DNA of 64,000 nt, from assembly GCF_009796745.1 (NCBI RefSeq), contig NZ_CP047024.1, forward strand, positions 1,612,001-1,676,000, read 5' to 3'. This document shows positions 20,579 to 27,565 of this stretch, one piece after another. The first letter of the stretch is position 1, and every line of letters starts with the position of its first letter. The DNA is from Paraglaciecola sp. L1A13 (GTDB lineage Bacteria > Pseudomonadota > Gammaproteobacteria > Enterobacterales > Alteromonadaceae). The notes beneath the pieces are model-generated. The model was not told where the DNA came from. It was given only the letters and a program-made list of their open reading frames with translations, and did no database searches. Both the position numbers and the translations under genes were made by a program.

Positions 20579-20590
20579 AAAAATTACCAC

Positions 20591-20675
20591 GCGGATGTGG
20601 TGGAATTGGTAGACACGCAGCCTTGAGGGGGCTGTGGCTTAGGCCGTGGGAGTTCGAGTCTCCCCATCCGCACCA
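20591..20675 (+). tRNA. leuU: tRNA-Leu (anticodon GAG)
   Basis: The acceptor stem GCGGATG (20591-20597) pairs with CATCCGC (20665-20671), followed by A and an encoded CCA. The anticodon stem CAGCC/GGCTG encloses loop TTGAGGG with anticodon GAG at 20625-20627. A long variable arm (class II) and the T arm GGGAGTTCGAGTCTCCC are present. It begins 12 bases after the secG stop, so it is likely processed from the secG transcript. Confidence 0.97.
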
Positions 20676-20683
20676 TACAAAAG

Positions 20684-20717
20684 AAAAGGGCCGTAACGTG
20701 AGTTACGGCCCTTTTTT
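20684..20717 (+). terminator. Rho-independent terminator after tRNA-Leu
   Basis: Stem GGGCCGTAAC (20688-20697) pairs perfectly with GTTACGGCCC (20702-20711), loop GTGA, followed by six T. It ends the folP-to-tRNA transcript, so the following ABC gene must have its own promoter. Confidence 0.92.
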
Positions 20718-20773
20718 ATTATTGAGGCTTTTTTGCCGCTATTCGGCTAATCATTATTTAAATTTGGTTAATT

Positions 20774-21886
20774 ATGAGTCAAGTTAGTCTACGACAAGTC
20801 ACAAAGGTTTTAGGAAGTGGTGCTAATCAATATCATTTTCCGAGTATAACGGTGGAATTTGCCACTGGAGAGTTTGTGGCTATAGTCGGTCCTTCAGGTG
20901 TTGGGAAATCAACCTTGCTGCGCCTTATCGCTGGGCTTGAAACCCACGATAGCGGAGAAATACACTTCGACAATGTCAAAGTAGACAGTCTCTCTAGCCA
21001 TGAACGAAATGTCGGCATGGTCTTTCAAAACTATGCGTTGTTTCCGCACCTAACTGTGGCGGAAAATTTGGGTTACTCTTTAAGTGTCAAAAATGTGGGT
21101 AAAGCGCTTATATCCAGTGATGTTAAAGATGTTGCTAAACGTTTGGCTATCGGTGATTTACTCGACCGATATCCAAGACAGTTATCCGGAGGTCAGAGAC
21201 AAAGAGTGGCTATAGGCAGAGCGATGTTGTCGAAACCGCAGCTTTTTTTGTTTGACGAGCCTTTTTCTAATCTTGACCCTGAACTTAGAAAACAGATGCG
21301 TCAGCAGTTAAAGGATTTACACCTTAGTTTAGCCGCTACCACCTTATTTGTAACCCATGATCAGCATGAAGCGATGGCACTTGCTCAACGCATTTTATTG
21401 CTGAGTGAAACCGGTATCGAACAATTCGACACACCGCAAAATATTTACCAGTATCCCAGTAATCTGTATGTCGCACGCTTTTTTGGCGATCCTAAAATCA
21501 ACGAATTCAAAGCTTGGGCCGACCGTGAAGGGGTGCATATCGATTGTGGTACTACTTATAGCCTTAAATGCGATTTACCGAGTGAACTATACAACTCAGC
21601 TTTGTCTGTTGGAGTGCGTCCTAGAGCCTTTAGTTTGAGTGTTGATGCAAAAAATCATGGCCTAAGGATGCAGCTTACTCAAATCGAATACTTAGGGGAT
21701 ACGCAATATCTCTACTTGTCACCGTTAGAAGGAAGTCATAAAAATATAGCCGTGGTTGCAGATGACGACCAAATTTCGGTAAATCAAATGGTTTACGTAA
21801 CTTTTAGCTTACAGGACATTCTGTTATTTGACGAAAATAGTCAGCGGATCCCGTTAGAGAATTATGCGCTACGCGATATCGAGTAA
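20774..21886 (+). CDS. Orphan ABC transporter ATP-binding protein, MalK/PotA type
   Basis: The 370-residue protein carries one ABC domain: Walker A GPSGVGKST, Q loop VFQNYALFPH, signature LSGGQRQRVAIGRAM, Walker B LFLFDEPFSNLDPEL and switch His in VTHDQHEAMA. The C-terminal 130 residues look like the OB-fold/TOBE extension of sugar, polyamine or ferric-iron importers. No permease or binding protein lies next to it, so the substrate is unknown. It could serve a transporter elsewhere, as MsiK does in Streptomyces. It stands between the tRNA-Leu terminator and the rpsP promoter. Confidence 0.85.
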   Translation: MSQVSLRQVTKVLGSGANQYHFPSITVEFATGEFVAIVGPSGVGKSTLLRLIAGLETHDSGEIHFDNVKVDSLSSHERNVGMVFQNYALFPHLTVAENLGYSLSVKNVGKALISSDVKDVAKRLAIGDLLDRYPRQLSGGQRQRVAIGRAMLSKPQLFLFDEPFSNLDPELRKQMRQQLKDLHLSLAATTLFVTHDQHEAMALAQRILLLSETGIEQFDTPQNIYQYPSNLYVARFFGDPKINEFKAWADREGVHIDCGTTYSLKCDLPSELYNSALSVGVRPRAFSLSVDAKNHGLRMQLTQIEYLGDTQYLYLSPLEGSHKNIAVVADDDQISVNQMVYVTFSLQDILLFDENSQRIPLENYALRDIE

Positions 21887-22022
21887 CTAACAGCATTTAT
21901 CCCGCTAATTCAAAGGCGACTCCCTCTACCTTGGTATTCTGGTTGCCAGAACAGCAGACCTATTATCGAAAGCAATTAATATTAGCATTTGAAATCTAAA
22001 GACTATTCATTGCTAACTATAC

Positions 22023-22050
22023 TTGCAATCAAGCACAAAATCCGTACAAT
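22023..22050 (+). promoter_or_regulatory. Sigma-70 promoter for rpsP operon
   Basis: TTGCAA at 22023-22028 and TACAAT at 22045-22050 are separated by 16 bases, about 90 bases before rpsP. The bases just after the -10 (ACGGCG) are GC-rich, as in stringently controlled ribosomal promoters. The assignment is by motif only. Confidence 0.6.
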
Positions 22051-22138
22051 ACGGCGTCCTTTTATCTAGCAATAAATCGTTAGGTAGTTAAAAAGGGATA
22101 TAAGTTAACGTTAACGCTCTAACGAGTTTGAGGCATTT

Positions 22139-22390
22139 ATGGTTACTATTCGTTTACAGCGTGGTGGCGCTAAAAAGCGTCCATTTTATCAAGTAGTGGT
22201 TGCTGACAGCCGTCGTTCACGCGATGGTCGTTTTATTGAAAACATTGGTTTCTTTAATCCAACAGCACAAGGTCAAGAAGAGCGTTTACGTCTTGACCTT
22301 GACCGTGTAGAGCATTGGGTAGGAAATGGCGCAGGCTTATCTGACCGTGTTGCTCGCTTGGTTAAAGATGCACAAAAAGCAGCTGCTTAA
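22139..22390 (+). CDS. rpsP: 30S ribosomal protein S16
   Basis: S16 is an early-assembling 30S protein. The 83-residue frame starts [20 protein letters not shown] and contains [20 protein letters not shown], both diagnostic. It heads the conserved rpsP-rimM-trmD-rplS operon with its own promoter upstream. Confidence 0.98.
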   Translation: MVTIRLQRGGAKKRPFYQVVVADSRRSRDGRFIENIGFFNPTAQGQEERLRLDLDRVEHWVGNGAGLSDRVARLVKDAQKAAA

Positions 22391-22420
22391 TTGCAATTGT
22401 TAAGAAAGATTGAGGTATAA

Positions 22421-22951
22421 ATGAGTCACGCGTCTGACACATTAGTGATGGGCAAAATCGGCGCACCTTATGGTGTAAAAGGTTGGGTCAAAATCACATC
22501 ATATACCGATGAATTAGACGGTATTTTTGGTTATTCCCCTTGGCTCGTGGGTCAAGAAGGTGATACTAAAGAAATTGTCGTTGACCAATGGCGAACCCAC
22601 AATAAGGGATTAGTTGCCAAACTGGTTGGGGTTGAAACTAGAGATGATGCTGAAGGTGTCAAAAATCTCGATATTTCAATTAAAGCACAACAGCTACCTC
22701 AATTAGATGGTGATGAATTTTATTGGAGAGAGTTAGTTGGCATGCAAGTCGTGACCGAACAGGGTTACAACTTGGGTGTCGTTAAAGAGTTGTTTGAAAC
22801 GGGTGCGAATGACGTTATGTTAATCAAAGCCAATTTGAAGGACGCTTTCGGTCAAAAAGAACGCATGGTGCCTTACTTAATCGACCAAGTCGTTAAGCGA
22901 GTGGACCGTGAGGCAAAGACCATACAGGTTGATTGGGATCCCAGCTTTTAA
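22421..22951 (+). CDS. rimM: Ribosome maturation factor RimM
   Basis: RimM binds S19 and helps mature the 30S head. The 176-residue frame shows the N-terminal RimM beta-barrel text [22 protein letters not shown] and the PRC-barrel region [13 protein letters not shown] followed by GANDVMLI and [10 protein letters not shown]. Its stop overlaps the trmD start (TAATG at 22949-22953), so the two are coupled. Confidence 0.97.
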   Translation: MSHASDTLVMGKIGAPYGVKGWVKITSYTDELDGIFGYSPWLVGQEGDTKEIVVDQWRTHNKGLVAKLVGVETRDDAEGVKNLDISIKAQQLPQLDGDEFYWRELVGMQVVTEQGYNLGVVKELFETGANDVMLIKANLKDAFGQKERMVPYLIDQVVKRVDREAKTIQVDWDPSF

Positions 22952-23748
22952 TGAGCTCGGATACACAACGTTGGTTTGGTGTAGTAAGTCTGTTTCCAGA
23001 AATGTTTCAGATTTTTACCGAACAGGGCGTAACAGGGCGAGCCGTTAAAAACGGTAAGTTGAAAGTAGATTTTTTTAATCCAAGAGATTTTACTCACGAC
23101 AAACATCGCACTGTTGACGACCGGCCATACGGTGGTGGCCCAGGAATGCTGATGATGGTTCAGCCGTTATTAGACGCAATTCGTGCAGCCAAACAGGCGG
23201 CCGAGAAAAAAACTAAGGTGATTTATCTCTCACCTCAGGGGAAAACATTAACGCAACGTGGTGTGAAACAACTTTCTGAAAATGAAAGTGTGATTCTAGT
23301 CGCTGGTCGCTACGAAGGTATCGACGAGAGAGTGATAGAAGCTGAAATAGACGAAGAATGGTCTGTTGGTGACTACATTCTCAGTGGTGGTGAACTACCT
23401 GCGATGGTGTTAATGGATGCTGTAGCAAGACTGGTACCAGGCGTATTAGGGCATGCACAATCTGCTGAGCAAGATTCGTTTAGCGACGGTTTGCTAGATT
23501 GTCCGCACTATACACGGCCAGAAAATTTGCACGGTCAATCAGTTCCTCCTGTGTTGTTGAGCGGTGATCATCAAAAAATCAAACAGTGGCGGGAAAAACA
23601 GTCGTTAGGTAGAACCTGGCAACGACGCCCTGAATTATTAAACGACCTAGCTCTGACTGAGGAGCAACAACGTTTGTTAGATGAATATCAGCAAGAGTTG
23701 TTGCAGCAAAATGGCAGTTATTCTGGGATGAGAGGATATGATGAGTAA
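22951..23748 (+). CDS. trmD: tRNA (guanine-37 N1)-methyltransferase TrmD
   Basis: TrmD methylates G37 next to the anticodon and prevents frameshifting. The frame has [11 protein letters not shown] at the start and the SPOUT knot signatures [13 protein letters not shown] and [20 protein letters not shown] use the ATG at 22951 ([10 protein letters not shown]), which shares one base with the rimM stop; a Met at 22933 lies inside rimM. The 265-residue length is normal. The last codons overlap the rplS start. Confidence 0.97.
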   Translation: MSSDTQRWFGVVSLFPEMFQIFTEQGVTGRAVKNGKLKVDFFNPRDFTHDKHRTVDDRPYGGGPGMLMMVQPLLDAIRAAKQAAEKKTKVIYLSPQGKTLTQRGVKQLSENESVILVAGRYEGIDERVIEAEIDEEWSVGDYILSGGELPAMVLMDAVARLVPGVLGHAQSAEQDSFSDGLLDCPHYTRPENLHGQSVPPVLLSGDHQKIKQWREKQSLGRTWQRRPELLNDLALTEEQQRLLDEYQQELLQQNGSYSGMRGYDE

Positions 23749-24100
23749 AGTCAATCAAGATATCATCAAGCGCATTGAAGAAGCTCAGTTAAAAACTGAT
23801 GTTCCTGCATTTGGCCCTGGTGATACAGTTGTTGTTCAAGTACGCGTTAAAGAAGGCGAGAAAGAGCGTCTTCAGGCATACGAAGGCGTTGTAATCGCTA
23901 AACGTAACCGTGGCCTACACTCTGCTTTTACAGTTCGTAAGATTTCAAACGGCGAAGGTGTTGAGCGTACGTTCCAGACCCACAGCCCTGCAATTGGTTC
24001 AATTGCTGTGAAACGTCGTGGCGATGTTCGTCGTGCTAAGCTTTATTACTTGCGTGACCGTTCAGGTCGTTCTGCACGTATCAAAGAAAAGCTTAACTAA
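23738..24100 (+). CDS. rplS: 50S ribosomal protein L19
   Basis: L19 sits at the 30S-50S interface. The 120-residue frame contains [26 protein letters not shown] start text, [19 protein letters not shown] and the end [19 protein letters not shown]. Two adjacent ATG codons (23738 and 23741) lie within the end of trmD; either could be used, and the second gives the commoner N-terminus. A bidirectional terminator follows. Confidence 0.98.
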   Translation: MMSKVNQDIIKRIEEAQLKTDVPAFGPGDTVVVQVRVKEGEKERLQAYEGVVIAKRNRGLHSAFTVRKISNGEGVERTFQTHSPAIGSIAVKRRGDVRRAKLYYLRDRSGRSARIKEKLN

Positions 24101-24129
24101 TATTAATTTTGCGTTACCGTTAACTTATA

Positions 24130-24156
24130 AAAAAGCCCGCATTTTGCGGGCTTTTT
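24130..24156. terminator. Bidirectional terminator between rplS and the VOC gene
   Basis: The 12-base arms 24130-24141 and 24145-24156 are perfectly complementary, with a GCCCGCA/TGCGGGC core, a TTT loop, and A/T runs on both sides. It can end both the rpsP operon on the plus strand and the convergent VOC gene on the minus strand. Confidence 0.92.
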
Positions 24157-24168
24157 ACTGCCATAAAT

Positions 24169-24552
24169 TTAATTAGCGTAACTGACCACCTCAGCCTCTA
24201 TTCCATTACTGAGCATAAAGTAAAAACGCTTTCCGGGCGCATAATCACCGTGATTAAACGTGTTAAACCCCATTGCTATCACCTTTTTCTCAACTTCACT
24301 TAACTCATTCACTAGAATACCAACATGATTAACATGGGCTATATTCAAATGATCAGAGACTTCAGTGTTGAACCTTTTTGGTTTGTATAAAGCCAGATAA
24401 GCTGTCTCTGAACCCACATGCACCGTGTATCCGTCATCTTTGGCAGGACCGGACCAACGGATATGCCAATTAAATAGCTGACAAAGTATGTGGGCTATTT
24501 TATCTGGATCGCCGACGGTTAAATTTAAATGTTCAAGTATTGCTGCGCGCAT
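24169..24552 (-). CDS. VOC (glyoxalase/dioxygenase-fold) family protein
   Basis: The 127-residue protein has the paired beta-alpha-beta-beta-beta modules of the vicinal-oxygen-chelate fold. Likely metal ligands are His8 (LEHLNLTV), a His in HVNHVGILV and a Glu near the end (GIEAEVV). Members include glyoxalases, antibiotic-binding and ring-cleaving enzymes, so the substrate cannot be predicted. It is divergent from soxR, with a SoxR-type operator located inside its promoter, so it is probably part of a response to redox-cycling compounds. Confidence 0.85.
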   Translation of the reverse strand: MRAAILEHLNLTVGDPDKIAHILCQLFNWHIRWSGPAKDDGYTVHVGSETAYLALYKPKRFNTEVSDHLNIAHVNHVGILVNELSEVEKKVIAMGFNTFNHGDYAPGKRFYFMLSNGIEAEVVSYAN

Positions 24553-24591
24553 ATTATTTCCTTTTATGTGACTGGATTATTGTAAGGCGAC

Positions 24592-24622
24592 AGCTTAATA
24601 TCTAAAGCCAACTTTAGATCAA
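24592..24622 (-). promoter_or_regulatory. SoxR/MerR-type promoter with operator dyad
   Basis: On the minus strand, -35 TTGATC (24622-24617) and -10 TAAGCT (24597-24592) are separated by 19 bases, the overlong spacing typical of MerR-family activated promoters. The spacer region holds the perfect dyad 24600-24619 (8-base arms ATCTAAAG/CTTTAGAT, 4-base centre). This matches the geometry of the SoxR box, whose consensus core is CCTCAAG, four bases, CTTGAGG. It drives the VOC gene and lies just upstream of soxR. Confidence 0.75.
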
Positions 24623-24643
24623 GATAAATATTGAGATAATTTT

Positions 24644-25099
24644 ATGACCCCAGAACCTTTGGTTAGCATTGGGTTTATCGCCAAGCGGACAGGGAATGCT
24701 GTTTCGCTTATCCGTTATTATGCTAATCAAAACCTTATCCCTTCTATTCGCACTGACGGAGGGAATCGGGTATTTCCTCGTTCGGTGATACGACGTGTGT
24801 CGTTTATTTTAATCGCACAAAATATGGGCTATGCGTTAGATGATATTCGCCAACTATTGAGTTCTTTACCAGATAACCGTACGCCGAATAAAGCGGATTG
24901 GGCACGTTTAAGTAAGGTGTTTAATGTACACATCGATCAAAAGTTAGCAGAGTTAAATTTGCTTAAATCTTCGCTAGCAGGGTGTATAGGCTGCGGTTGT
25001 CTGTCTTTACAAAAGTGTCGTCTGTTCAATAAAGACGATAAGATCGCCTTAAAAGGTAACGGAGCGCGGTATTTACTTGGTGATACTCCAACGCATTGA
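24644..25099 (+). CDS. soxR: Redox-sensitive transcriptional activator SoxR
   Basis: SoxR is a MerR-family dimer with a [2Fe-2S] cluster that is oxidised by redox-cycling compounds and then activates its target promoter. The frame shows the winged-helix part (SIGFIAKRTGNAVSLIRYYANQ), a dimerisation helix and the cluster Cys at 114, 117, 119 and 125 in CIGCGCLSLQKC, the exact CX2CXCX5C spacing. Length 151 is normal. No soxS lies nearby, so as in most non-enteric bacteria it probably acts directly, here on the divergent VOC gene. Confidence 0.94.
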   Translation: MTPEPLVSIGFIAKRTGNAVSLIRYYANQNLIPSIRTDGGNRVFPRSVIRRVSFILIAQNMGYALDDIRQLLSSLPDNRTPNKADWARLSKVFNVHIDQKLAELNLLKSSLAGCIGCGCLSLQKCRLFNKDDKIALKGNGARYLLGDTPTH

Positions 25100-25201
25100 A
25101 TGTAGACGTCAGACATATTTTCTATAGTAATGAGTAAACTGAAATTGCTAGACAATGTTGATTCATAGTAATGCGCTTAATGATTAAAAAGGAATGTCCA
25201 A

Positions 25202-26149
25202 TTGGCCATAATACATTCAACGAATAGTATGCATGTTCGCAATGTGCACAAAGACGGATATCCTATGGCTGAGCTTTGTCAAGATTATCCAGCCTTGAAA
25301 GCGTACTTAATTAGCGCGAAGAGTGGTAAGCAGAGTATTAATTTTTCACAACCTGATGCGGTTAAAGCCCTCAATGCGGCGTTACTTGTCCATTATTACG
25401 GTATAGATACATGGGATATACCCCAAGGGTATTTATGCCCACCGGTACCGGGTAGAGCCGACTACATTCATGGTATAGCGGATCTCTTAGCCACTCAAAA
25501 TGGTGGACTTATTCCAAGAGGAAATCAAGTTAACGGGCTTGATGTGGGCATTGGTGCAAATGCAATTTACCCGATCATTGGCAGTGCTAGTTATGGCTGG
25601 CGTTTTATCGGCAGCGATATTGATGACTTATCCATCAAGTCAGCTAAAACGTTGGCCAGCGACAATCCAAACTTAGCTCCGTTATTGATGGTACGCAAGC
25701 AGGCGGATAAAGAGCAGATTTTTCGCGGTATTATCAAACCTGATGAACACTTCGCCTTTACTATGTGTAATCCACCCTTTCATAAATCTGCCGAAGACGC
25801 TGCGCTTGGCAGCAAACGTAAAGCAAAAAGCCTAGAAAAAAACCGTCACAAACGTAACCTTAAAGCGAGACATAATTCACCGTTAGCGCCAGCACTTAAT
25901 TTCTCAGGCATGGCTAACGAGCTATGGTGCGAGGGCGGTGAGTTAGCATTTATTCAGCGCATGATTAGTCAAAGCGTCGCCTATAAGGAGCAAGTAGATT
26001 GGTTCACGTGTTTGGTTTCTAAAAGTGCTCATCTCAAGGCGATTGAAACCAGTGTTAATTACTATGGTGCGAGAACTTTTTTAAAAATGGATATGGGACA
26101 GGGACAAAAGCAAAGTCGCTTTGTCGCTTGGACCTTCCAAGAAAAATAA
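25202..26149 (+). CDS. rlmF: 23S rRNA adenine-1618 N6-methyltransferase RlmF
   Basis: RlmF (YbiN) methylates A1618 of 23S rRNA. Family text includes FSQPDAVKALNAALL, WDIPQGYLCPPVPGRADYIH, the SAM site LDVGIGANAIYPIIG and the catalytic MCNPPFHKSAEDA. The start may be the TTG at 25202, nine bases after an AAGGA element, or the ATG at 25229 (MHVRNVHKDGY), which resembles the start of the conserved domain. Length of about 306-315 is normal. It is monocistronic as far as can be seen. Confidence 0.95.
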   Translation: MAIIHSTNSMHVRNVHKDGYPMAELCQDYPALKAYLISAKSGKQSINFSQPDAVKALNAALLVHYYGIDTWDIPQGYLCPPVPGRADYIHGIADLLATQNGGLIPRGNQVNGLDVGIGANAIYPIIGSASYGWRFIGSDIDDLSIKSAKTLASDNPNLAPLLMVRKQADKEQIFRGIIKPDEHFAFTMCNPPFHKSAEDAALGSKRKAKSLEKNRHKRNLKARHNSPLAPALNFSGMANELWCEGGELAFIQRMISQSVAYKEQVDWFTCLVSKSAHLKAIETSVNYYGARTFLKMDMGQGQKQSRFVAWTFQEK

Positions 26150-26185
26150 CAAAACAACAGTATGGCTACTGACCAAGGAACATAA

Positions 26186-26758
26186 ATGCAAACATTAACC
26201 GAAAAAGAAAAGATGCTCAGTGGGCAATACTATTTTCCAAGTAACAAAATATTGCAGCAAGACAGAGCTAGGGCAAAAGCAATATGTCAGCTATTTAATA
26301 TAGCCCCTGAAGCTGAGAGAAAAGCTGCACGTAAAGCACTTCAAAGCTTGTTTTCGGCGTCTCCTAACTCATGGATTGAGCCAACTTTTTTTTGCGATTA
26401 TGGTTATAACATTCGAATGGGAAAAAATTTTTATGCCAACCATAATGTGGTGATCCTTGATGCGGCGCCAGTCATTTTCGGAGACGATGTAATGCTTGCC
26501 CCTGGGGTCTTAATTTCGACGGCATCCCATCCGCTAGATGCAAAAAGGCGCAATAAGGGATTAGAAACCGCAAAAGCTATCACCATTGGTAATAGTGTAT
26601 GGATAGGTATGGGCGCAAAAATACTTGATGGCGTTACAATAGGTGATAACGCTGTTATTGCTGCAGGAGCGTTAGTTAATAAAGATGTACCTGCTAATAC
26701 GGTTGTCGCAGGGGTGCCAGCTATTGTTATACGCCAAATAGACAATGACTCTGCGTAA
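26186..26758 (+). CDS. maa: Sugar O-acetyltransferase, maltose-acetyltransferase type
   Basis: The 190-residue protein has the N-terminal Mac domain (EKEKMLSGQYYFPSN to about 60) and a left-handed beta-helix of hexapeptide repeats (residues 75-185). The catalytic His is in ISTASHPLDAKRR and the acetyl-CoA binding end contains VAGVPAIVIR. Such enzymes acetylate maltose, glucose or related sugars with acetyl-CoA; the physiological role is unclear. NodL and LacA are close relatives, so the exact sugar is uncertain. Thirty-six bases follow rlmF. Confidence 0.88.
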   Translation: MQTLTEKEKMLSGQYYFPSNKILQQDRARAKAICQLFNIAPEAERKAARKALQSLFSASPNSWIEPTFFCDYGYNIRMGKNFYANHNVVILDAAPVIFGDDVMLAPGVLISTASHPLDAKRRNKGLETAKAITIGNSVWIGMGAKILDGVTIGDNAVIAAGALVNKDVPANTVVAGVPAIVIRQIDNDSA

Positions 26759-26796
26759 CGAATTAATCGAATATCTCACGTTGAAGGCAAATAGAT

Positions 26797-27444
26797 TTGA
26801 CTAGGGTCACCGCAACGCAGGGTTTGTCAGTCCAACGCTTGTTAGCGATACTTGAGCCCTTATTAATTACCCATCCCAAGGGCTTAAGTGAATATGCGTT
26901 ATTAAAATATGTGCAAAATGAAGCGGGTGATGACGAGATATCTAGCTATGTATCGTTAACGGATCCTTTAGCTCTGTTTCAAAGCCATTTTTTGTTATTT
27001 CACGCTTTGTACCATCTGCGCCAAGAATGGCGCGCATCAGGCCAAGGCGATATCAGTATTCATACCCTTAAAATCCAAGCCATAGCATATACGCACATTT
27101 CTGATAAAAGCGCGATGGTAGCTGTTGACCCGTTAGCTGAATATTACTTAGATTGGCAAAACTTGCTAGGTACGACAACTGAGGATATAAACCAACTTCT
27201 GAATGATTTTTGGTTGCATTTTGCCCGCGACGAAAACACTGTGGTCAATCAACATTTCAGTAAGGCCGACCAGCAGCTTGAACTCAGTTATGCCGTGCTT
27301 AAGCTTCCGTTTAATTCCAGTCCTGATGAAGTTAAACGGCAATATCATAAGTTGATCCATCAATATCATCCCGATAAAGGTGGCGATACACCTTATGCGC
27401 AGACGCTACAAATCGCCTATGCCTATATACGTCGCTTTGGATAG
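26797..27444 (+). CDS. DnaJ-related protein with C-terminal J domain
   Basis: The 215-residue protein has an N-terminal DnaJ-related domain (about residues 8-140) and a short C-terminal J domain (about 160-215) with the HPD tripeptide in IHQYHPDKGGDTPYA. J domains stimulate the ATPase of DnaK-type chaperones. The C-terminal location of the J domain and the absence of G/F and zinc regions set it apart from DnaJ itself. The start is a TTG at 26797 behind a GAAGG element; no upstream ATG is available in frame. Confidence 0.88.
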   Translation: MTRVTATQGLSVQRLLAILEPLLITHPKGLSEYALLKYVQNEAGDDEISSYVSLTDPLALFQSHFLLFHALYHLRQEWRASGQGDISIHTLKIQAIAYTHISDKSAMVAVDPLAEYYLDWQNLLGTTTEDINQLLNDFWLHFARDENTVVNQHFSKADQQLELSYAVLKLPFNSSPDEVKRQYHKLIHQYHPDKGGDTPYAQTLQIAYAYIRRFG

Positions 27445-27503
27445 TTCCTCAACGGGCTCTTATCAAAATCACTTTTTTATATATTGAAATATAGCGTAAT
27501 TAA

Positions 27504-27526
27504 AAAGCCCTGTAATACAGGGCTTT
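27504..27526. terminator. Bidirectional terminator between J-domain gene and M3 peptidase gene
   Basis: Perfect 10-base arms (27504-27513 and 27517-27526) enclose an AAT loop, with A residues before and TTATTG after. It lies between convergent genes and can serve both. Confidence 0.88.
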
Positions 27527-27565
27527 ATTGTGTTTAAACATTCGGGTGGGTGGTTAAAAATAAAG

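Noticed and set aside
20591..20774. Genomic island integrated at tRNA-Leu
   Set aside because: No integrase or repeated tRNA 3' end was seen; only one orphan ABC gene separates it from the core rpsP operon.
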